DNA of 16,964 nt from CAYNOZ01 sp964398955. GTDB taxonomy: Archaea; Methanobacteriota_B; Thermococci; Thermococcales; CAYNOZ01. The stretch covers positions 1 through 16,964 of the forward strand of contig CAYNOZ010000026.1 in NCBI GenBank assembly GCA_964398955.1. The letters are read 5' to 3'. Made by a program: the position numbers and the translations under genes. Under the pieces are notes generated by a model, which had not been told where the DNA came from, searched no databases, and saw nothing but the letters and a program-made list of their open reading frames with translations. Positions 1 to 6,266 of the stretch are shown in pieces. Position 1 is the stretch's first letter, and each line of letters opens with the position of its first letter.

Positions 1-331
1 GTTCGTGAGGAAAATTTAGGGGCTTCCAGAGCAACTTCCCTTCAAGTTACCATCGTCACAGATCTCACTCGGAGTGGTCTTCTCCGTAAACTTCCCGAAT
101 GGTCGAGATTCCTACTTCTTCCACTAAACTTAACAACAAAACATCATCAAAGATATGATGGGGGTTACTATTACAGTTGGTTAGAGATTTTCAGTGCCCA
201 AAACCGTGAATTCAGCCGCACCCCTACTTACAAACTAACATAAGGTCTTAGAAATTATAAGTATTCCGATTCAACCCCCTGCCTAAATCAAGGATTTGAG
301 GGAGGGGACTTCCCGGTAATAAGTTAAATTA
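1..331 (-). mobile_element. IS200/IS605-like element remnant or non-autonomous derivative (left flank)
   Basis: This stretch is richer in G+C than the rest of the window and holds no convincing gene. Read on the minus strand it contains two motifs of the kind found at the right ends of archaeal IS200/IS605/IS1341 elements. One is GGAAGTCCCC (complement of 304-313), leading into a strong stem-loop at 276-307. The other is TGGAAGCCCC (complement of 19-28), followed after a few bases by CCTCAC. Between them, minus-strand frames show broken stretches that could be a decayed tnpB 3' end, but no zinc-finger or DDE-like motif survives. The stretch shares TCTCTAACCAA (complement of 177-187) and TGGAAGCCCC with the right flank. 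Known: haloarchaea carry short IS605-derived elements without transposase (PATEs). Inferred: this is one such element, or two nested ends. The window edge may truncate it. Confidence 0.4.
276..307. repeat. GC-rich stem-loop in the left element-like region
   Basis: The stem pairs CCCCT (276-280) with AGGGG (303-307), CCT (282-284) with AGG (299-301), and AAATC (285-289) with GATTT (293-297). It has one G-G mismatch (281/302), one bulged G (298) and an AAG loop. Such a stable hairpin stands out in an AT-rich intergenic region. It directly abuts GGAAGTCCCC read on the minus strand, as in IS605-type subterminal hairpins. Confidence 0.6.
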
Positions 332-397
332 AAATCTTTTGACTATCTGATATAAAGAACAAATTTCGTATTGTTATACATTTTTAAGGATGTTCAA

Positions 398-405
398 TTT
401 ATAAC
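398..405 (+). promoter_or_regulatory. candidate TATA box for leader ORF and flippase
   Basis: TTTATAAC would place a transcription start near 427, giving a leader of about 45 nt before the small ORF at 472. This is a match by composition and spacing only. The surrounding DNA is AT-rich, so chance matches are likely. Confidence 0.35.
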
Positions 406-471
406 TATAGAGAAGGTAATTGTTCTAGTTGAAAGACCTTCTTGGTAAATCTGTTTCCGGTAAGGAGTAAA

Positions 472-555
472 ATGAGTTTCATTAATGATAAGATGAAGGA
501 TAAGTATAAATTGAGTAAATTTAAATTAAAATTTAATGATTCAATGGAGGATTAA
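472..555 (+). CDS. possible 27-aa leader peptide upstream of the flippase
   Basis: An ATG at 472 follows a good ribosome-binding site (AAGGAG, 462-467, 4-nt spacer) and opens a 27-codon frame ending in TAA at 553-555. The peptide begins MSFINDKMKD and is strongly basic in the middle (many Lys, alternating with Phe and Leu), with an acidic MED end. The flippase TTG start lies only 2 nt after this stop. The flippase ribosome-binding site GGAGG (546-550) lies inside the last codons of the small frame, which would suit translational coupling. No family is recognised. It could be a real leader peptide, the degraded 3' end of an older gene, or a chance frame. Confidence 0.35.
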   Translation: MSFINDKMKDKYKLSKFKLKFNDSMED

Positions 556-557
556 TA

Positions 558-2111
558 TTGAATGAAGATATTTCCAGTTCTTTAAGAGAGATTACCAAGG
601 GTTCTGCTATTATTTTGGTCGGAACTGCTGTTGCTATGGGTTTAGGATTTTTTAGTAATATTTTTTTGGTTAGAATTTTGACTCAAGAGCAAAGAGGTTT
701 GTTTAGTTTAGGTAGAGTTATTCTAGAATTTGTTAAAATTTTCACTTTTTTAGGTCTTACAGCGGGTATACCAAGGTATATTGGGTTCTATAAAAATGAT
801 AATAAGATTAAAGGAGTTATGACAACTGGTATGATTATTTCTTTAATTATGAGTATATTTTTAGGAATTATTTTATTTTTATTTTCTAATAGTATCGCTA
901 TGTTCTTCAATGAACCTAATTTATCCATTTTATTAAAATATCTTTCCGTATCCCTCCCATTTGCTAGTGAATTAAACATTATGATCACTATTTTTCAAGG
1001 TCATGGTAGAGCGGATGTTAGAGCAATTTTTGGTAATATTTTAAGGAGTATCATTTATATTACTGGGTTAGGAATAATATTTTACATTACAAAGCAGGGA
1101 ACTAGTTATGGATTTAACTCTCTTCAGATAACTTTTTCAATATTATTGTTGTCTTTCATATTACCCTCGATTATTCTTCTTTTCTATACCTTTAGAAAAT
1201 TTGATTTTTCTAATCCTGATTTATCAGTTTGGAAAAATTTATTAAAGCATTCTATCCCTCTTTCTATTAGTGGTATCCTATCTATCTTAATGTTAAGAAC
1301 GGATATTTTGTTTCTTGGTTATTTTCTGCCTGGAGACAAGGTTGGTTTATATGGTGGTGGTGCTGTTCCATTAGCTAGAATTTTACCTGTTTTTCTTAGT
1401 TCTTTTGGATTTTTATATACTCCAATCGCTTCAAATTTGTATTCAAATAATTTAAATGAGGAAATGATGAGGGTTTATCAAGTAGTAACGAAATGGATTT
1501 CTTCTCTAACCCTACCTGCCTTCTTAATACTTATTTTATTTCCAAAACTAGTAATTGACTTCATATTCGGAGCTGACTACGTACCAGCAGCAAATTCACT
1601 GAGAATATTATCTATTGGTTTTTTCATACATGCTATCCTCGGTCCTAATGGTGCCTCACTTAATGTTCTGGGAAAATCAAAGTTTATTATGATATCAAAT
1701 TTAATTGCGGCTATTGGAAATATGATGCTTAATTTATTTTTAATCCCAAGAATTGGTATCCTAGGTGCTGCCATAGCCACAGGATCATCATATATAATTT
1801 CTAATACTATATTATCATTGAAGCTTTATAAAGAGGAGAATATTCAGCCATTCACTGCAAACTATCTTAAACCTTTTGTACTTTCTATTACAATAGCCTT
1901 ATCTTTTTATAAACTAATAGACTTCATATTCATTAAAACTCCAAATTATTTATTACCAATACTTTTCATGTTATTTGTATTTATCTACGGACTTTCATTA
2001 CTTTTAACTAAAAGTTTTGACAAAGAAGATATAGAAATATTATTATCAATCGAAGAAAAGTTAGGATTGAATTTAAAATGGATTAAGAAAATCTTGAAAA
2101 GATTTATTTAA
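558..2111 (+). CDS. oligosaccharide flippase (polysaccharide biosynthesis protein, Wzx-like)
   Basis: The 517-residue product is almost entirely hydrophobic, with about 12-14 predicted membrane segments. It begins with SSSLREITKGSAIILVGTAV, the typical opening of MATE/MOP-superfamily polysaccharide exporters. Other family-like features are a VRILTQEQRGLFSL stretch near residues 37-50, and LRTDILFLGYFLPGDKVGLYG and GADYVPAANSLRIL regions. Such proteins flip lipid-linked oligosaccharides across the cytoplasmic membrane for S-layer or archaellin glycosylation or exopolysaccharide. The length is normal. The start is TTG at 558 because GGAGG (546-550) sits 7 nt upstream. A nearby ATG at 562 is out of frame. 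No glycosyltransferase genes lie beside it, so the substrate is unknown. Its 3' end overlaps the convergent DUF4443 gene by 8 bp. Confidence 0.88.
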   Translation: MNEDISSSLREITKGSAIILVGTAVAMGLGFFSNIFLVRILTQEQRGLFSLGRVILEFVKIFTFLGLTAGIPRYIGFYKNDNKIKGVMTTGMIISLIMSIFLGIILFLFSNSIAMFFNEPNLSILLKYLSVSLPFASELNIMITIFQGHGRADVRAIFGNILRSIIYITGLGIIFYITKQGTSYGFNSLQITFSILLLSFILPSIILLFYTFRKFDFSNPDLSVWKNLLKHSIPLSISGILSILMLRTDILFLGYFLPGDKVGLYGGGAVPLARILPVFLSSFGFLYTPIASNLYSNNLNEEMMRVYQVVTKWISSLTLPAFLILILFPKLVIDFIFGADYVPAANSLRILSIGFFIHAILGPNGASLNVLGKSKFIMISNLIAAIGNMMLNLFLIPRIGILGAAIATGSSYIISNTILSLKLYKEENIQPFTANYLKPFVLSITIALSFYKLIDFIFIKTPNYLLPILFMLFVFIYGLSLLLTKSFDKEDIEILLSIEEKLGLNLKWIKKILKRFI

Positions 2112-2697
2112 CAATCTGATCTATTTTATCTTTTAAATCATCCTGAATCACTAAACTTGCTCTAATACAAGATTTGCCTTGATCATCACTTCCCCATGAA
2201 ATTAATAATACCCCGTTCCTCTTTAAATTAAATTTTTCAGATAATTCCATTTCTAATTCAGGATAAACTTTATTCAAAGAAGTTTCATCCTCTGGAAAAA
2301 AGACATCAGAACCTAAAACATTCAGAACTAAACCTCCTTTAGCGCCACCCCGAATTATCTCATCTCTAATCTTCGTACCTTTTTCCAAATGATGGTCATT
2401 CAATTTTATAGCAAATCTAGATGAATCTTCTGAATCTATATTAGATACTAATTTTTTAGGCCCTACTAAGCATTCATTTATCTTTTCCACTTCTTTCTTT
2501 CCTTTCTCGTTTAAATAATGACCTTTAGAACTGGAATCAACGAGATCATCAATTTTATTTAGTAGGGTTCTTACACTTCCCTCCCCCACACCCAAATAAA
2601 CAGCCAATCTTTTTCTACCTATAGGTTCCTTTAATTTAAACAAAGCCAGAATCACGTCCTCTCTACTGAATTCCGGGTATGCTCCCCTACTCCTCAA
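2104..2697 (-). CDS. DUF4443 family archaeal HTH protein
   Basis: This 197-residue protein starts RSRGAYPEFSREDVILALF. A winged-helix-like segment follows (about residues 10-65) containing EPIGRKRLAVYLGVGEGSVR and a GHYLNEKGKKEVEKI wing. This is the arrangement of the archaeal DUF4443 family. The C-terminal half (about 95-197) is a mixed alpha/beta domain with IRGGAKGGLVLNVLGSDVFFPEDE and a SWGSDDQGKSCIRASLVI stretch, probably a ligand-sensing or dimerisation part. The likely role is a DNA-binding regulator; its target is unknown. The start is TTG at 2697, four bases after GGTGG. An upstream ATG at about 2708 is out of frame and stops at once. A TATA-like element and an imperfect palindrome lie just upstream. 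Confidence 0.82.
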   Translation of the reverse strand: MRSRGAYPEFSREDVILALFKLKEPIGRKRLAVYLGVGEGSVRTLLNKIDDLVDSSSKGHYLNEKGKKEVEKINECLVGPKKLVSNIDSEDSSRFAIKLNDHHLEKGTKIRDEIIRGGAKGGLVLNVLGSDVFFPEDETSLNKVYPELEMELSEKFNLKRNGVLLISWGSDDQGKSCIRASLVIQDDLKDKIDQIVK

Positions 2698-2726
2698 AAT
2701 TCCACCATCTTATTGGTATTAGAAAT

Positions 2727-2736
2727 GCTTTTATAG
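2727..2736 (-). promoter_or_regulatory. TATA box of the DUF4443 gene
   Basis: CTATAAAAGC on the minus strand lies about 30-39 nt upstream of the TTG start. It predicts transcription starting near 2706, a leader of about 9 nt carrying GGTGG. Confidence 0.5.
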
Positions 2737-2744
2737 ATTTGGGT

Positions 2745-2768
2745 TTTACTTCGAAATTCCGAAGTGAA
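2745..2768. promoter_or_regulatory. imperfect palindrome, possible operator of the DUF4443 gene
   Basis: ACTTCG (2748-2753) and CGAAGT (2760-2765) form perfect 6-bp arms around AAATTC, with further pairing outside (2745-2746 with 2767-2768). The centre is about 50 nt upstream of the predicted start of transcription of the DUF4443 gene. This position would suit an activator or an autoregulatory HTH protein. Its role is inferred. Confidence 0.4.
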
Positions 2769-3103
2769 TTTAATATAATATTTTCTTGTTAAGGGTTAAG
2801 TAGACTTTTCCTTTACGATAAAAACAGAAAAATAAGAATTGAATGTAAAACTCTTTTTTATGAGCAAATATAAGCAAATAAAGTTCATTTCATTAATAGA
2901 AACAATTTTATTGTATTAAGATTTTTATGATTCTTATTTTTTACCAGTTTTATTTTTATTTTTGTAATTTTATTCTTTTTAGATGTAATTTTTTGAATTA
3001 GGATTTATTAAGTTTTTTAAGTTGTTCAATATTTTTGTTAATTTTTATCAGAAAAGGAAAAATTATTAGATAAAAAAATTTGGATATGACATAATGACAA
3101 AAA
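2769..3103. other. AT-rich intergenic region without recognised gene
   Basis: Part of the 460-nt gap between the divergent DUF4443 and asparaginase genes. It is extremely AT-rich, with T-runs around 2936-2960 and 2986-3040. A near-tandem AGCAAATA pair lies at 2863-2880. A 19-codon ATG frame at 2860 has no ribosome-binding site and is not called. No RNA gene is recognisable. Confidence 0.5.
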
Positions 3104-3112
3104 TTTTAAATA
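3104..3112 (+). promoter_or_regulatory. TATA box of the asparaginase gene
   Basis: TTTTAAATA is centred about 50 nt before the ATG. It predicts a start of transcription near 3134 and a short leader carrying GAGG at 3146-3149. Confidence 0.45.
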
Positions 3113-3157
3113 GTTGAATCTCTGTTAAAAATTGCTATACTCTTTGAGGAAGATAGA

Positions 3158-4078
3158 ATGTATTCGATAATTGTACATGGTGGAGCTGGAAGTGTTCCCA
3201 AAAAAGATCATTCTAAAGCCAAAGAAGGTGTTAAAAAAGCTGTTTTAAAAGGTGAAAAAGTTTTAAAGGAAGGAAAAACCAGTTTAGATGCAGTAGAAAA
3301 AGCCATAAATGTATTAGAAAATGATCCACAATTTAATGCTGGAACTGGAAGTGTTATCAATGTAAATAAGGAAGTTGAAATGGATGCCAGCATAATGACT
3401 TCAGAACTAGATGTAGGAGGACTAGCATCAATAAAAAAAGTAAAAAACCCTATATCAGTTTCAAGAAAAATCATGGAAAAAACAGATCATGTTTTACTTT
3501 CAGGAGAAGGGGCCAAAGAATTTGCGAGAGCAATGGGGTTTGAAGAATATGATCCCAAAACCAAACAAAGAATAGAAGAATGGGAATCCTTAAAAAAAGA
3601 CATAAAAGAAAATAAGTCTGAAAAATACCAAAAAATATCCGATTTAGCTGAAAACAATCCAGGACTAGTACTAGGAACAGTTGGGGCAGTTGCAATAGAT
3701 AAAAACGGACTAATTACAGCAGGTACATCAACAGGGGGATTAAACATGAAAATGAAAGGTAGAATAGGGGATACACCTTTAATAGGATGTGGAACATACG
3801 CAGACCACAATGGAGGAGTCTCAGCAACTGGAATAGGAGAAGGAATTATAAGATTAGTACTAGCAAAAAAAGTAAACGACATAATTCAAAAAGGAAAAGA
3901 TGCAAAAACAGCAACAAAAGAAGCAATTGAATATGGAAAAAAATTAAAAGAAGAATACAACTCACTCGGAGTAATATCAATAGACAAAAACGGAAACATC
4001 GGATTCAACAACAACACAGAAAACATGAGCGTAGCATACACCAAAAAAGAATACAAAGAACCAAAAACATCGATTTAA
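3158..4078 (+). CDS. isoaspartyl peptidase / L-asparaginase, Ntn-hydrolase family
   Basis: This 306-residue cytoplasmic enzyme is of the plant-type asparaginase family, which hydrolyses isoaspartyl dipeptides and L-asparagine. It is made as a precursor that cleaves itself into alpha and beta chains. Visible marks are HGGAG (7-11), NAGTGS (60-65), DASIM (76-80), and the self-cleavage site GTVGAVA, where Thr174 becomes the N-terminal nucleophile of the beta chain. TSTGG (190-194), GDTPLIG (204-210), GTYAD (212-216) and TGIGE (224-228) form the substrate pocket. The length is normal for the family. The ATG start follows GAGG by 8 nt. The gene is monocistronic by spacing. Synonymous codons shift along the gene: Asn is mostly AAT before residue 160 and mostly AAC after. 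Role: repair or salvage of isoaspartate, or asparagine catabolism. Confidence 0.93.
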   Translation: MYSIIVHGGAGSVPKKDHSKAKEGVKKAVLKGEKVLKEGKTSLDAVEKAINVLENDPQFNAGTGSVINVNKEVEMDASIMTSELDVGGLASIKKVKNPISVSRKIMEKTDHVLLSGEGAKEFARAMGFEEYDPKTKQRIEEWESLKKDIKENKSEKYQKISDLAENNPGLVLGTVGAVAIDKNGLITAGTSTGGLNMKMKGRIGDTPLIGCGTYADHNGGVSATGIGEGIIRLVLAKKVNDIIQKGKDAKTATKEAIEYGKKLKEEYNSLGVISIDKNGNIGFNNNTENMSVAYTKKEYKEPKTSI

Positions 4079-4441
4079 AAAATAATTAAAAAAACCCAAT
4101 AATTTAATTTAGAAAAAATCTTTCCAAACAATCACTCAAAAGAATAATCACTCAAAAGAGTCTAAAAATATTGAAAAATACCCCTTCCCTACCGAAGCGG
4201 AATTGTAGTAGTAATAGTGAGTTCTTGATAGTTTAAAGTAAAATCTATAAGAAATTTAAATATGAATAAATCTTATCTATCTTATTTAAATTATCTATTA
4301 GAAATTAACTGATTTTAAATGCTTTTCCTGCAAATAAATGGAATAATTTTCTCCAATCATAAATTTAGGTAGGGGATGAATTCACTAAAATAAGATGAAA
4401 ATTCTTAAGAACTAAGATAAATAATGAATTAAGGTGAGATT
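4079..4441. other. 363-nt intergenic region before the aldolase gene
   Basis: No gene is seen. It holds a short tandem repeat (4130-4159), a GGTAGGG (4367-4373) that can pair with CCCTACC (4189-4195), and a perfect 10-bp palindrome TTCTTAAGAA (4402-4411). TATA-like AT blocks lie at 4281-4293 and 4313-4320. If 4313-4320 is the promoter, the aldolase leader would be about 100 nt. There is no clear T-tract terminator after the asparaginase gene. Confidence 0.45.
4130..4159. repeat. two-copy tandem repeat, 16-nt period
   Basis: AATCACTCAAAAGA occurs at 4130-4143 and again at 4146-4159. The second copy continues into GAGT, giving an ACTC-AAAA-GAGT mini-hairpin. Its function is unknown. Confidence 0.6.
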
Positions 4442-5107
4442 TTGAATAAGAAAGAATTGGCAAATATGATAGATCACACTAACTTACATCCACATGATAC
4501 TGAAGAGGATATAGTGAAACTTTGTGAAGAAGCTATCGAACATGAGTTTAAATCAGTTTGTGTAACTCCTCATAGGGTTCCTTTAGCAATGAAGGAGCTT
4601 AAAAATTCGAAGGTTATGGTTGATACTGTTATAGGTTTTCCATTAGGGTCTAGTCCTACTATTAGTAAAACTAATGAGGCTAGATGGGTTCTTGAGAATG
4701 GTGCTGATGAAGTAGATATGGTGATGAATATTGCAGCTTTTAAAGATGGGGACTATGGATTCGTTGAAAATGATATTAAGTCAGTTGTAGATGTTAGCAG
4801 AAAATTTGATGCAATTACTAAGGTAATAATTGAAACTTGTTATTTGAGCGATTCTGATATAAGAAAGGCATGTGAGATTGCTGAAAAAGCTAATGCAGAC
4901 TTTGTAAAAACTTCAACTGGTTTTGGAGATTCTGGAGCAAAGGTTGAAGATATTAAAATTATGGATGAGGAAATTGGAGGTAAATTAGGTATTAAAGCTT
5001 CTGGTGGAATTAAAAACTTTCAACAAGCAAAATCTATGATAGAAGCTGGTGCTACCAGAATTGGGGCTAGTTCAGGTGTTAAAATAATTACCGGAGCAAA
5101 AAAATAA
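4442..5107 (+). CDS. deoC: deoxyribose-phosphate aldolase
   Basis: This 221-residue class I aldolase (TIM barrel) interconverts 2-deoxyribose 5-phosphate with glyceraldehyde 3-phosphate and acetaldehyde, in deoxynucleoside catabolism. Diagnostic features are the start LANMIDHTNLHP, VCVTPHRV (39-46), VIGFPLG (63-69), EVDMVMN with Asp92, the Schiff-base lysine Lys156 in FVKTSTGFG, and Lys185 in KASGGIK. The C-terminal RIGASSGVKI supplies the phosphate-binding loop. The start is TTG at 4442, three bases after GGTGAG (4433-4438). The next Met, residue 9, would cut into the conserved N-terminus. It is flanked by long AT-rich gaps, so it is probably its own transcription unit. The length matches short archaeal DERA proteins. 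Confidence 0.95.
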   Translation: MNKKELANMIDHTNLHPHDTEEDIVKLCEEAIEHEFKSVCVTPHRVPLAMKELKNSKVMVDTVIGFPLGSSPTISKTNEARWVLENGADEVDMVMNIAAFKDGDYGFVENDIKSVVDVSRKFDAITKVIIETCYLSDSDIRKACEIAEKANADFVKTSTGFGDSGAKVEDIKIMDEEIGGKLGIKASGGIKNFQQAKSMIEAGATRIGASSGVKIITGAKK

Positions 5108-5144
5108 ACTTTAGATAAAAATTCAAATACTCTTTGAGAATCAT

Positions 5145-5163
5145 TTAATCAAACTGTGATTAA
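5145..5163. repeat. 7-bp inverted repeat after the aldolase gene
   Basis: TTAATCA (5145-5151) and TGATTAA (5157-5163) flank AACTG. It could be an operator or a weak stem-loop between two transcription units. There is no T-tract after it, so it is not a standard terminator. Confidence 0.35.
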
Positions 5164-5208
5164 TAAAAATATAAGGAATTATGTGCTTGAAAAGTTCAGT
5201 AATGTTAA

Positions 5209-5215
5209 TATATAA
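5209..5215 (+). promoter_or_regulatory. TATA box of the DUF368 gene
   Basis: TATATAA is centred about 21 nt before the ATG at 5233. Archaeal spacing would put the transcript start at, or very near, the start codon, so the mRNA may be leaderless or nearly so. Confidence 0.4.
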
Positions 5216-5232
5216 CCAATTTAGTGAATATT

Positions 5233-6117
5233 ATGAATAAACTGAAGTTAACGATTAAAATTTTCTTTAAAGGTATATTTATGGGTCTTTCAGATATTAT
5301 TCCTGGTATTTCTGGAGGTACTATAGCTCTTATTACTGGGATCTATGAAAGACTAATTTATGCAATTAACTCAATTGATTTGAAAATTCCTTTATATTTA
5401 ATCGAAGGGAATTTTGATAAAGCTAAATTGAAATTTAAGGAGATAGATTTAGAGCTTTTGGTTCCTTTAGGGATAGGCATTATTACTGCATTCTTTACCG
5501 CATCCAAGTTTATTTTAACTGCTCTTGAAAGCTTTCCAGCTTTTACTTATTCCTTCTTTTTAGGTCTTATATTAGCCTCAGCTATTAAGATTTACAGAGA
5601 AACCAAAGAGAATCAGAAGTTTGGTAATGTTTTCATAGTATTTTTAGGTGCAATATTGGCCTTTTATATTACTGGTTTAAGTTCTTTGAGGCTTACTCAT
5701 AGTCCTGTGATGATATTTGTATCTGGATCTATTGCTATTTGTGCTATGATTCTTCCTGGTATATCCGGATCCTTTATTTTACTTACTCTAGGCCAATACC
5801 AATATATGTTAGAATCTCTTCACAATATAACCGTAAGATATCTTGATATTATTATTTTTATGGTAGGTGCTTTAATTTCGTTGTTCACTTTTTCTAAGTT
5901 TCTTTCAAAATTATTTCGGAACCATGAAACTCTAACATTTTCTTTTTTAATTGGTATTATGTTAGGAGCTTTGAGAGTTCCTTTGACAAAAATTTTATTT
6001 GTTAATGATATTTATCCGCTTTTAGATTTTATTTGGAGTCCTTTTAATATTTTAATTACGTTATTATCAGGTTTTTCTGGTTTTATAGTAGTTTTCATTT
6101 TGGAGATGATTGAGTAG
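5233..6117 (+). CDS. DUF368 membrane protein, likely polyprenyl-phosphate transporter (PopT-like)
   Basis: The 294-residue product has about eight membrane segments and an internal duplication marked by two related motifs, DIIPGISGGT (21-30) and MILPGISGSF (172-181). These are the signature of DUF368. Known: bacterial DUF368 proteins (PopT) move undecaprenyl phosphate back across the membrane, and some are needed at alkaline pH. Inferred: this archaeal copy recycles a dolichol-type phosphate carrier for glycan assembly, in keeping with the flippase about 3 kb upstream. The start is uncertain. A GTG at 5224 is in frame, but ATG at 5233 is preferred because GTGA (5224-5227) is correctly spaced as its ribosome-binding site and the family-like N-terminus begins there. 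A 9-bp stem-loop follows the stop. Confidence 0.88.
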   Translation: MNKLKLTIKIFFKGIFMGLSDIIPGISGGTIALITGIYERLIYAINSIDLKIPLYLIEGNFDKAKLKFKEIDLELLVPLGIGIITAFFTASKFILTALESFPAFTYSFFLGLILASAIKIYRETKENQKFGNVFIVFLGAILAFYITGLSSLRLTHSPVMIFVSGSIAICAMILPGISGSFILLTLGQYQYMLESLHNITVRYLDIIIFMVGALISLFTFSKFLSKLFRNHETLTFSFLIGIMLGALRVPLTKILFVNDIYPLLDFIWSPFNILITLLSGFSGFIVVFILEMIE

Positions 6118-6127
6118 AATATTCTTT

Positions 6128-6155
6128 AGATCAAAAGGAGATTTATTTTTGATCT
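6128..6155 (+). terminator. stem-loop between DUF368 and acdA genes
   Basis: AGATCAAAA (6128-6136) pairs perfectly with TTTTGATCT (6147-6155) around a 10-nt loop containing GGAGAT. It begins 11 nt after the DUF368 stop. It may end that transcript or protect its 3' end. No U-run directly follows the stem, and archaeal termination usually needs only a T-tract, so the assignment is tentative. Confidence 0.4.
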
Positions 6156-6220
6156 GGTTTGGAATCTTAGGAAAAAACTTTATTTTGTTTAATTTTAATT
6201 AATTAAGGATTTGATTGGAG

Positions 6221-6234
6221 CGATAAATTTAAAT
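6221..6234 (+). promoter_or_regulatory. BRE/TATA promoter of the acd cluster
   Basis: CGATAAATTTAAAT preceded by GGAG resembles BRE plus TATA. It predicts transcription from about 6254, a leader of about 13 nt before the ATG at 6267. Confidence 0.45.
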
Positions 6235-6266
6235 TTGTTAGAATTAGAAAACTTAAGGCGATATTG

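Noticed and set aside
1..243. Plus-strand frame open for 80 codons from the window edge to a TAA at 241-243.
   Set aside because: The translation has no recognisable domain and no start in the window, and it runs antisense to the IS605-like end motifs. It is probably chance in GC-richer DNA.
2860..2919. 19-codon ATG frame in the gap before the asparaginase gene.
   Set aside because: No ribosome-binding site, very short, and extremely AT-rich surroundings.
3137..3148. ATACTCTTTGAG occurs here and at 5127-5138.
   Set aside because: The first copy is just the ribosome-binding region of the asparaginase gene and the second lies after the DERA stop. With AT-rich composition and different positions, a shared function is not supported.
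3487..3882. Long minus-strand open frame inside the asparaginase gene.
   Set aside because: Antisense to a strongly conserved enzyme. Its hydrophobic Ser/Pro-rich translation is a typical shadow.
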